Source: HLUCCA09 sp038745585 (GTDB lineage: Bacteria; Pseudomonadota; Alphaproteobacteria; Rhodobacterales; Rhodobacteraceae). Taken from it: a stretch of 64,000 nucleotides of DNA. Within the stretch, counting starts at the first letter, position 1, and the number at the start of each line of letters is the position of its first letter. The stretch covers positions 62,001-126,000 of the forward strand of contig JBCDLH010000003.1 of NCBI GenBank assembly GCA_038745585.1. The letters are read 5' to 3'. The position numbers and the translations under genes are program-made. Positions 54,157-61,677 of this stretch are shown piece by piece. The notes under the pieces were generated by a model. That model did not search any database. It had not been told where the DNA came from and saw only the letters and a list, made by a program, of their open reading frames with translations.

Positions 54157-55329
54157 ATGCCCAAACCTTCCGACCTGACGCTCGACCGGCCCGCCGCCGC
54201 CTCTGACACCGTGAGCTACGGCGTCATCGGGTGCGGTATGATGGGCCAAGAGCACTTGCGCAATCTCGCGCTCGTTCCTGGCGCGCGGGTGGCCGCACTG
54301 TATGAGCCCGACACGGCGATGCGGGCGGAAGCGCAGGCGCTCGCCCCGGCTGCGCGTCTCTGTGCGACGCTCGAGGACATGGTGTCCTTGCCCGAGCTCG
54401 ACGCCCTTGTCATCGCTTCGCCCAACCACCTGCACGTGCCGCAGCTCGAAGCCATCGCCGAGCGGCGCGCGCTGCCGCTCCTCGTGGAGAAACCGCTCTT
54501 CACCGACGGCTCGGACGCTGCCCGCCTCGATGCCTTCGCGGCCGCGTATGCCGCGCCGATTTGGGTGGCGATGGAGTACCGCTACATGCCTCCGATCGCG
54601 ACGTTTCTGGAAAATGCGCCCAATGCGACCGGCGGCATCAAGATGCTCTCGATCCGCGAGCATCGCTTTCCGTTCCTGCACAAGGTCGGCCATTGGAACC
54701 GATTTAACCGGACAACGGGTGGCACGCTGGTCGAGAAGTGCTGCCACTTCTTTGATCTGATGCGCCACACGCTGAGGGATGAGCCCGTGCGCGTCATGGC
54801 CTCGGCAAGCCAATCGGTGAACCATCTCGATGAGGCCTATAACGGCGAGGTGCCCGACATCCTCGATAACGCCTATGTCATCGTCGACTTTGCCCGCGGG
54901 GCGCGCGCGATGCTTGAGCTTTGCATGTTCGCCGAGGGCGCGCGGTATCAAGAGGAGATCTCCGCCACCGGTCCCACGGGCAAGATCGAGGCGTTCGTGC
55001 CCGGGCCGTCGCGCTTTTGGCCCGCGCATCTCGGCGCGCCCCCGGTGCCTCAGGTCATCGTTTCGCCGCGTCATCCAAAGGGCCCGCAGGTCGTCGATGT
55101 GCCGGTCGACCCGACGCTTCTCGACGCGGGCGACCACAATGGCTCGACCTTTTACCAACACATGCGCTTCAACGCGGTTGTGCGGGGCGAGGGCGCGGTC
55201 GAGGTTTCGCTCCGCGACGGGTGGGCCGCCGTTGCCATGGGGCTGGCCGCGCAGGAAAGTGCGGCGACGGGGCAGGCGGTGTCGCTCGCCGACGCGCCCT
55301 TTGCAAAGGTCAATCGCGCCGCGGAATAG
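54157..55329 (+). CDS. Gfo/Idh/MocA family protein (possible GH188 NAD-dependent sulfoquinovosidase)
   Basis: NAD-binding Rossmann protein of 390 residues, 7 bases after the GntR gene. The nucleotide motif is YGVIGCGMMGQEHL, followed by VIASPNHLHVPQLEAIA and LLVEKPL (EKP motif). The C-terminal sugar domain has HRFPFLHKVGHWNRFN and GGTLVEKCCHFFDLM. Most members are sugar dehydrogenases. A recently described branch (GH188, SqgA) hydrolyses sulfoquinovosides by an NAD-dependent redox-elimination mechanism, and this locus otherwise lacks a GH31 sulfoquinovosidase. GAGGA lies before the ATG. Confidence 0.85.
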   Translation: MPKPSDLTLDRPAAASDTVSYGVIGCGMMGQEHLRNLALVPGARVAALYEPDTAMRAEAQALAPAARLCATLEDMVSLPELDALVIASPNHLHVPQLEAIAERRALPLLVEKPLFTDGSDAARLDAFAAAYAAPIWVAMEYRYMPPIATFLENAPNATGGIKMLSIREHRFPFLHKVGHWNRFNRTTGGTLVEKCCHFFDLMRHTLRDEPVRVMASASQSVNHLDEAYNGEVPDILDNAYVIVDFARGARAMLELCMFAEGARYQEEISATGPTGKIEAFVPGPSRFWPAHLGAPPVPQVIVSPRHPKGPQVVDVPVDPTLLDAGDHNGSTFYQHMRFNAVVRGEGAVEVSLRDGWAAVAMGLAAQESAATGQAVSLADAPFAKVNRAAE

Positions 55330-55432
55330 GCGGCGTTCGTCTGTTCGTTTAGGGTCGTGACGCCTTCATCGGAGTATCTTCAAGCGCGACGCTCTCCCGC
55401 GGCATCCTTGGGCACCGCGCCACGACGCCGCC

Positions 55433-56131
55433 TCAGCCGGAGAGCGGGTAGCGGTGCAGGTTGCGAAAGCGGCCGTCCTGCCCTTCGCCGAACAGCGCGA
55501 TATCGTCGATGCGAAAGGGCGTTTCCACGGCCTCCTCAAAAATAGGGGCGAGCGCCATGGCGACCTTGTCGCGTGTCTCTTGGTCGGGGATCGGGCCGGT
55601 CAGGGTGATGTGAAAGCGAAACTCTTCCATTACGTAAGGGTAGCCCCACTTGAGCAGCATCGCCTCCTGGCGGGGGCTGAGCCCCGCGGCGCGGCGGCGG
55701 GCAAGTTCTTCGGTCAGGGGCGGGGCGCGGTGCCCATCGAGCGTTTCGACAAGGGTCGCGGCGAGCGCGGCGAGCTCGCCGGTATCGCCCTCGGGCACCA
55801 GCGCGAGAAAGGGCCCCAGCGCGCGCAAGCGCATCCCGTCGAGTTTTAGCCGCGACAATTGTGGCGCGAGGGCGGACAGCGCATTGTGCAAGCCTGGGAC
55901 TTCTCGCCCCTCGGCAAGGCGAAAGGGCGGCTTCAGCGTTCCGTGCATGCCGTAGCGTGCGGGGGCGGACGTCAGGGCGCGCCGATCAATCGGCAGCTCG
56001 GGCCACTCTACCTGATCGGGAAGCGCGTCAAGGCGGGCCGCTTCCGGATCCCAGCCGAGCCATGCCGCACCGAGCTCGGCAAGCTCGCCCGAAGGCGCAA
56101 AGTAGACCGCATAGCGCGTGAAACCGTCCAT
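55433..56131 (-). CDS. DUF1045 protein, 2H phosphoesterase-like
   Basis: A 232-residue protein of the DUF1045 family, often encoded in phosphonate (phn) loci. Two HxT motifs, MHGTLKPPF near residue 60 and FHITLTGPIP near 175, make it a candidate 2H phosphoesterase. Other conserved text is RYAVYFAP at the start and IALFGEGQDGRFRNLHRYPL at the end. No phn gene is nearby. A strong GGAGG precedes the ATG, and the longer upstream frame is not supported. Confidence 0.85.
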   Translation of the reverse strand: MDGFTRYAVYFAPSGELAELGAAWLGWDPEAARLDALPDQVEWPELPIDRRALTSAPARYGMHGTLKPPFRLAEGREVPGLHNALSALAPQLSRLKLDGMRLRALGPFLALVPEGDTGELAALAATLVETLDGHRAPPLTEELARRRAAGLSPRQEAMLLKWGYPYVMEEFRFHITLTGPIPDQETRDKVAMALAPIFEEAVETPFRIDDIALFGEGQDGRFRNLHRYPLSG

Positions 56132-56422
56132 GGACCCTCCGTCCAATCGTTCGCGCTGAGACCAGCGCGGAGCCAAAGTGTGCGAGGCCAGTCGACCGAG
56201 CGCAAGACGCGATCCGCGCCTTCGCTTCTCTGTCGCGTAGCAAGGTGTGCCTCGAGGCGCATCGCGCCGTTCACCCCAATGCGCGCGAGGGCATCGCGGT
56301 GAATGCGAGCTTACCGCGAAAAATCCCATTCAAAACAGGTCTATTATCTGCGCTTTGGCCCTGCTGTTCGCCGCAATCGCGCCCCAATTCCCCATCGTAT
56401 TACGCGCGTCGGGGTATCGCAC

Positions 56423-58228
56423 ATGGCGTCCTCTCACGGTGCCCGTGCGCGCCCCCAGCAGACGGGATGGTCCCTGCGTCCGCCCCCAAACCGAGGTTTA
56501 CGCCCTGTGCATTCAGCGTCCCTAAACAAGGCCGCAAGCGACACCGACCCGGTCTCCGTAACCGGCGCGGCGGCGGTGCGCGGCGGCGGGGATGCGGAGC
56601 TGCCAGTCACACGGATCGTGTCGGAAACGCCAGAGGTTTTGGAGGCGCTGAAAGCGCGGCCTCGCGCCAAGTCGCAGCTTCTATCTAGCCAAAAGAGCGG
56701 CGCTGCTGAGCGACCTGCCAAAGCCGCAACACCGCCCCCCAAAGCAGAGTCATCGGCGGTGGCTTCCGCTGCGGAGCACAAGCCAAGCGCGGAAAAGACC
56801 AAGGTGGTCGATGCAAAAGGCGGCACAGAGGGCTCCGCCTCCAACGAGTTTGGCGACAGCTTGCGTGCTGGAACACCGCTCCTCCGTGGCCAGTTCCTCA
56901 TCGAGCGCTTTCTCAATGCCGGCGGATTCGGCATCACTTACCTTGCCCGCGACAGTCTCGAGCGGCGCGTTGTCATCAAAGAGTGCTACCCGGCGACAAT
57001 GTGCTGCCGGATTGACGACAAGGTGCGCGCTCGGTCCAAGGATCAGCAGGAAGACTTTGACGCCATCGTTCACCTGTTCGGCAAGGAGGCGCGGCGGCTG
57101 GCCAAGCTCGACCACCCCAACATCGTCGGGGTGCGCGACGTCTTTGAGGACAAGGGAACTGCTTACATGGCGCTCGACTATGTCGACGGTCTCGACCTTC
57201 TAGACGTGATTGAGGAGCAGCCCGGGCGGCTGACGCCCGAAACGATCCGCGAGATGACATATGCGCTGCTCGACGCAGTCGCCCATGTGCACTCGATGGG
57301 AATGCTGCACCGGGACATCTCGCCCGACAACATCCTCATCGACAGCGACAATTGCCCTGTCCTGATTGACTTTGGCGCGGCGCGGGACACCGCACGCCGC
57401 AAGAGCCGGGTGCTTTCTGGGCTGCACGTCGTCAAGGACGGATACTCGCCGCAGGAGTTTTACCTCGCCCATGGCGAACAGGCGCCCGCGAGCGATCTCT
57501 ACTCGCTGGCCGCGACCCTGCACCATGTGCTGACCGGGGTGCCGCCGACCTATGGGCATCTGCGGATGGCCGCGCTGGCCGAGCGCAAGCCCGATCCCTA
57601 CCAGCCGCTTCTGGGCCGGATCGAAGGGTTCGAGCCGTGCTTTTTGGATGCGATCGACCAGACGCTCTCGGTCTTTTCCAAAGAGCGGATCCAGAGCGCC
57701 TCGGAGTGGCTCGACCTGATCCTAGACGATACCGGCGATTTCGCGGCCCCGCCGCCGGCGGACTTCTCGGCGCCGTTCCCCGAGCCCATTGCGAAACGGG
57801 GCCGAGATGGGCCCTCGATGCCGGCCATCGACCCGGCTATCGACGACCGGATCCGAGAGCTCGTCGAGACGACGAACCCGGAGGTCATCCGCACGCAAGA
57901 GCGGGTCGCCCAGGAAAAGGCCGAGCGCGCGCGCGCCGAAGCAGAGGCCGCCGCTGCGCGGGAGGCGGCGCGCCAGCGGCGGCTCGAAGCCGCCCGCGCG
58001 GAGGCCGAAGAAGCCGAGCGTCTGGCCAGCCGGGTTGTGCCACGGCGGGTCACATCGAAGGGCGTGAGCACGGTTCCGCGGCCCGAGCCCGTCGTCGAAG
58101 AGCCGCCCGAGGACGAGACGCCCAGCGAGGCGCCAGCCAAGCCGCCGTCCTTTCTGCTGCGCACCTTCGGTGGCGTGTGGCCGGTCGGTGGGAAACGGAA
58201 TCAAAAGCCAGGGGAAGCGGGTACATGA
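56423..58228 (+). CDS. Ser/Thr protein kinase (PpkA-like) of the kinase-FHA-dynamin operon
   Basis: Hanks-type kinase of about 601 residues. A disordered Ala/Pro/Ser-rich N-terminus (about 1-150) leads to the kinase domain (about 157-430). The domain has the Gly loop NAGGFGITYLARD, ATP Lys186 in VVIKE, the catalytic loop HRDISPDNIL and metal motif DFGAARDT; GYSPQEFY and PASDLYSLAATLHHVLTG follow. A charged helical segment rich in Arg, Ala and Glu lies near 500-550. No transmembrane helix is visible, unlike PknB. Its stop overlaps the next start (ATGA). The text upstream of the chosen ATG is open but unlike protein; the start is provisional. It is most like T6SS-linked PpkA/Stk kinases, yet no T6SS gene is present. 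Confidence 0.88.
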   Translation: MASSHGARARPQQTGWSLRPPPNRGLRPVHSASLNKAASDTDPVSVTGAAAVRGGGDAELPVTRIVSETPEVLEALKARPRAKSQLLSSQKSGAAERPAKAATPPPKAESSAVASAAEHKPSAEKTKVVDAKGGTEGSASNEFGDSLRAGTPLLRGQFLIERFLNAGGFGITYLARDSLERRVVIKECYPATMCCRIDDKVRARSKDQQEDFDAIVHLFGKEARRLAKLDHPNIVGVRDVFEDKGTAYMALDYVDGLDLLDVIEEQPGRLTPETIREMTYALLDAVAHVHSMGMLHRDISPDNILIDSDNCPVLIDFGAARDTARRKSRVLSGLHVVKDGYSPQEFYLAHGEQAPASDLYSLAATLHHVLTGVPPTYGHLRMAALAERKPDPYQPLLGRIEGFEPCFLDAIDQTLSVFSKERIQSASEWLDLILDDTGDFAAPPPADFSAPFPEPIAKRGRDGPSMPAIDPAIDDRIRELVETTNPEVIRTQERVAQEKAERARAEAEAAAAREAARQRRLEAARAEAEEAERLASRVVPRRVTSKGVSTVPRPEPVVEEPPEDETPSEAPAKPPSFLLRTFGGVWPVGGKRNQKPGEAGT

Positions 58229-59418
58229 GATTTTTTCGCGACAGATCCGGGAGTGGCGACGCCTCGAAAAAGGCTGCTGCGCCGCCGCCGAGCAATGCGC
58301 CCGAGCCGCCAGCCGAGGCCGAAGAGAGCAAGGTCGCCGAAGCGCTCCCTGCAGCTTTGCGTGCAGCCCGCGCGAATGCCGCACGCTCGCGCGGCGCGCC
58401 TGTCCTCGAAGACCCGCCCTATAAAGACCCGTTCGCCGCTCGCGCGCGTCTGCGCAGCATGCCCGCGCGGGGCCCTGTCCGCCGTCGCATCTGGGACCTT
58501 GAGGAGGAGAGCGCCGAGGCCGACGGCGAAAGTGCGTCCCATAGGACCGCGCAGGACGCCGAGGGGATTCTCGAGGGTCTTGATGATGCACCCTTCTCCG
58601 CCGAAGAGGTCTTTGCCGACGTGATACCCAACCAGGCAACGCACCGCGTGGTCTCGCGGACGATGCGCAGCGCCGCAGGGGCGCCCGAGCCCCGCGACGG
58701 CGACACGGCACAGGGCGACGCAGAGCTCGAAGGGCCCGCGCCCCAAGCGCCGCGCAGCGCAGATGCGGCTCCGAGTGTCACGGAGGCCCGCGCGCAACTG
58801 GCCCGCATCGTCGGCGCGGCAACGATTGCGTCTGCAGACCCTGCGCCGTCGACAGGTCCGACTGCGTCGGGGAGCACGCCGCCGGCCGGGCATACCGCAG
58901 CGCCCGGCCCGTCGTCGCGCCGCGCCAAGACGCGCCTCCTCGGCTTTCAAGCGCGCGAGCTCGCCGCCCGCGATCCCTTTGCCCAAGACGGCGCCGCGCC
59001 CTCGGACTGCGCGGCGGGACCGCATTTTCCGGTAGGCTGGATTGTCGTCGCTGATGGGCCAGGACGCGGCGCGTCCTTTACGCTGCAGGCAGGCGTCTCG
59101 TCGATCGGCCGCGGCGGCGACCAGACCGTGCGGCTCGACTTCGGCGATACGTCCATCTCTCGGCAAAACCACGCCTCCATCGCCTATGACGACGAGGCGC
59201 AGCGCTTCTTTCTCGGCCACGGCGGCAAGTCCAACATCGTGCGGCTGAACGGACGCCCGGTCCTTTCGACCGAGGATCTCGGCCATTGCGACACAATCCG
59301 CATCGGCGAGACCACGCTGCGCTTCGTCGCGCTGTGCGGCGATGGCTTCACGTGGAGCAACGACGACGACGAGGCCCGCACCCCCGAGCAGGGAACCGAC
59401 GATGATGCAGGTCAATGA
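58225..59418 (+). CDS. FHA domain protein
   Basis: A 397-residue protein with a long low-complexity N-terminus (Ala/Glu/Pro rich, about 1-265) and a C-terminal FHA domain (about 285-375). FHA marks are VSSIGRGGDQTVRLDF (GR motif), TSISRQNHASIAYDDEAQRF (S-x-x-H-like, with Asn-His) and SNIVRLNGRPV (NG motif). It would bind phosphothreonine peptides made by the adjacent kinase and recruit partners. The first codon overlaps the kinase stop and the 3' end overlaps the phosphatase start by 17 bases, so expression is translationally coupled. Confidence 0.9.
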   Translation: MRFFRDRSGSGDASKKAAAPPPSNAPEPPAEAEESKVAEALPAALRAARANAARSRGAPVLEDPPYKDPFAARARLRSMPARGPVRRRIWDLEEESAEADGESASHRTAQDAEGILEGLDDAPFSAEEVFADVIPNQATHRVVSRTMRSAAGAPEPRDGDTAQGDAELEGPAPQAPRSADAAPSVTEARAQLARIVGAATIASADPAPSTGPTASGSTPPAGHTAAPGPSSRRAKTRLLGFQARELAARDPFAQDGAAPSDCAAGPHFPVGWIVVADGPGRGASFTLQAGVSSIGRGGDQTVRLDFGDTSISRQNHASIAYDDEAQRFFLGHGGKSNIVRLNGRPVLSTEDLGHCDTIRIGETTLRFVALCGDGFTWSNDDDEARTPEQGTDDDAGQ

Positions 59419-60313
59419 GGTTCGGTACGAAGCGGCGACGGGTCTGAGCCTCGGCGCGCGCGAGACGCAAGAGGACAGCGTTCTCTGCGACGTCCCGCAA
59501 GGGGGCGGCGCAGGCATCCTCGTGCTGGCCGACGGCCTGGGTGGCCATGCGGGCGGGGCGCTGGCCAGCCGGGTCGCGGTGACGACGGCCTTGCGCGAGC
59601 TTGCAGGGCACCGCGACGGGATGGGCCGGCTCCACGGCGACATTCCGCACCTTTTGCAAAACGCGGTCGAAGCCGCCAACCATGCCGTGTTGGCCCAAGT
59701 GGACGACGATCCAGACTTGCGCGGCATGGGAACGACCCTCGTCGTCGCCATCGTTCAGGGCCGCCAACTCCATTGGATTTCAGTCGGCGACAGCCCGCTC
59801 TGGCTGATCCGCGACGGCCGGCCAATCAAGCTGAACGAAACGCATTCTCTCGCGCCGCATCTCGATCTTTTGGTCGAGGTTGGCGAGATGACAAAGGAAG
59901 ACGCCGCCGATCATCCGGGGCGCAACTGCCTCACATCGGCGCTTGGCACCGATGAGATCGAGCGCGTCGACTGCCCGGATACGCCCCGCGAGCTGACGCC
60001 GGGCGACACGCTGCTCGCCGCTTCGGACGGGATCTTGACGCTCGCGCTTGAAGATATCGCAGGTATCCTGAGCCACGCACCGCCCGGCGCGAGCACCGCC
60101 CACTGTGTCGAGCGCCTGCTCGAAGCGGTGGCGCTCGCGGGGCACGAGGAGCAGGACAATACGTCGCTTGCTCTCCTGCGGATTGCCCCCGTCGCGCGCG
60201 GCGGCACCCGGCGTGGCGTTCAGGCGCTCTTAAGCCGTGTACGCGAGAGTCTGCGGCTCGAAAGCGCAGCTGCGCGCATCGGGTTCGACGCCGTACGTGC
60301 AGGGGCAGACTAG
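59402..60313 (+). CDS. PP2C family Ser/Thr phosphatase (PppA-like)
   Basis: Metal-dependent protein phosphatase of 303 residues, antagonist of the operon's kinase. Metal-binding aspartates are in ARETQEDSVL (Asp25), VLADGLGGHAGG (Asp44), AASDGILTLAL and EEQDNTSLALL; MGTTLVVAIV and SVGDSPLWLIRDG are standard PP2C blocks. The C-terminal 45 residues after the domain (GVQALLSRVRESLRLES) are an extra helical tail. It starts inside the FHA gene end. Confidence 0.92.
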   Translation: MMQVNEVRYEAATGLSLGARETQEDSVLCDVPQGGGAGILVLADGLGGHAGGALASRVAVTTALRELAGHRDGMGRLHGDIPHLLQNAVEAANHAVLAQVDDDPDLRGMGTTLVVAIVQGRQLHWISVGDSPLWLIRDGRPIKLNETHSLAPHLDLLVEVGEMTKEDAADHPGRNCLTSALGTDEIERVDCPDTPRELTPGDTLLAASDGILTLALEDIAGILSHAPPGASTAHCVERLLEAVALAGHEEQDNTSLALLRIAPVARGGTRRGVQALLSRVRESLRLESAAARIGFDAVRAGAD

Positions 60314-60335
60314 GTCAGAGGTGGGGGCAGGGCAC

Positions 60336-61448
60336 ATGAACCAAGGCGCACGCGCGGCCCGGGCCGCTGATCAACTTGCTTCGCTTCTGCGCGCCGAGCG
60401 CCTGCCCGATAGCGTCCGCGCGCTCGGCACGCGCGTCCAGGCGCGGCTCGCCGCTCCGGTGACACTGGCGTTGGTTGGGTGGCCCGAGGCCGCGCCCGCG
60501 GCGCTTGCCAACGGATTGCTTGGCGGGCCAGTCCTCCCCGAGGCCGAAGGGTTGCCACCTGCCGAACTGGCCTTTGGCACGTCTGAGGTCTGGTCCATCT
60601 TGAAGGCGGACGGGTCGGAACTCAACGTATCGGCCGAGACCGTCCTGACCTACGACCCCTATGACATTGCGCTTCTCCGCCGGGCCGCGCCGTTGCCGCT
60701 TCTCGAACAGGTCTCGCTGCGGGTCGCGGCCCTCGAAGGCACCGCCGAGGAGATGCAGGCCGCATTACACTGGGCGCTGAAGGGCGCGGACATGCTTGTC
60801 TGGTGTACGGCCAGCCCAGCCGAGGACGCGGCGATGCGCGCGGCCCTGCCGGACGCCTTGCAGGATCATGCGTTTCTCGCCGTGCGCGGGTCAGCCACGG
60901 CCGATCCCGGAGCCTTCGTCGCCGCGCATGCCGTGCCTTTTGACGACCCGAGCGGCGCAGCACAGGGTGCGTTTCGCGCGGCCCTCCTTCGCCACGTGGC
61001 GCAAGGGCGGCGCGAGGATGTCGAGTGTGCGCTGATGCTGCTCGAGCAATACCTGCCTGGGCAGGCGCGGCGAACGGGCGTGCCCGATACAGCCCATCCC
61101 GAAAGGGACGCTTCAGCCGCCGATCCGATTGCGATCCAAGAGACGTGCGCGCTCGGAGCCGAGATCGTTGATCTTTTGGCTGCCCGCGCAGACCGTATCG
61201 CCCACCTCATCGAAGCGGAGGGTCCACTGCCGATGGAAGAGGTATTGGAGGTCTGCGCGGCCTCCCTCACGGCTGCCGCCGATCGCGCCGGCGTTTCAGA
61301 GCGCGATGCGGGCCTTGCCGACGATCTTGCCGAAGCCGCCGACTTGATGATGCTGCTCCAAATGGAGGGCAGCCCGTCGGCGCTTGTCGACGCGCTCGCC
61401 CTCATGCTCCAGGCCCGCCATGTCTGCGAGGCCAGGCTCAGCGCGTGA
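60336..61448 (+). CDS. degenerate dynamin/P-loop-like protein (pseudo-GTPase candidate)
   Basis: A 370-residue protein with no clear database-type name. Residues 43-63 (TLALVGWPEAAPAALANGLL) align by eye with the G1 region of dynamin-like GTPases such as GEFSAGKSTLVNALLG. The flanking Gly, Ala, Leu, Asn and LLG are kept, but the essential Lys-Ser/Thr is replaced by Pro54-Ala55. MLVWCTASPAEDAAM near 150 sits where a G3/G4-like beta strand would be. The C-terminal part is helical and acidic. It lies between the phosphatase and an intact dynamin-like gene, so I read it as a catalytically dead paralogue that may scaffold or regulate the GTPases. The ATG follows GGGGGCAGGG. Confidence 0.7.
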   Translation: MNQGARAARAADQLASLLRAERLPDSVRALGTRVQARLAAPVTLALVGWPEAAPAALANGLLGGPVLPEAEGLPPAELAFGTSEVWSILKADGSELNVSAETVLTYDPYDIALLRRAAPLPLLEQVSLRVAALEGTAEEMQAALHWALKGADMLVWCTASPAEDAAMRAALPDALQDHAFLAVRGSATADPGAFVAAHAVPFDDPSGAAQGAFRAALLRHVAQGRREDVECALMLLEQYLPGQARRTGVPDTAHPERDASAADPIAIQETCALGAEIVDLLAARADRIAHLIEAEGPLPMEEVLEVCAASLTAAADRAGVSERDAGLADDLAEAADLMMLLQMEGSPSALVDALALMLQARHVCEARLSA

Positions 61449-61677
61449 GGTACGTCTGTGTCGGTTTGCAGAGTGCCATCCGAGCCGCCAGACCGCAAAC
61501 ACATGCGATGCGCCGCGCCCGTTCGGGCGGGCGAAAGGCGCGCGGCACGCGGCGATGACGCCTGACGGAGGATACTCGTTCGGATTGCGACGAACCTCCA
61601 TAGACCTGCCACAATGCCGCCGGTTCCGCGCACGCACCTTCCCCCATTTTCGGCACAGAGCATCCTGTGGAGGTCAC

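Noticed and set aside
56423..60313. Type VI secretion locus
   Set aside because: The kinase, FHA and phosphatase genes fit the T6SS switch, but no tss/vgr/hcp gene is present in the window, and dynamin genes follow instead.
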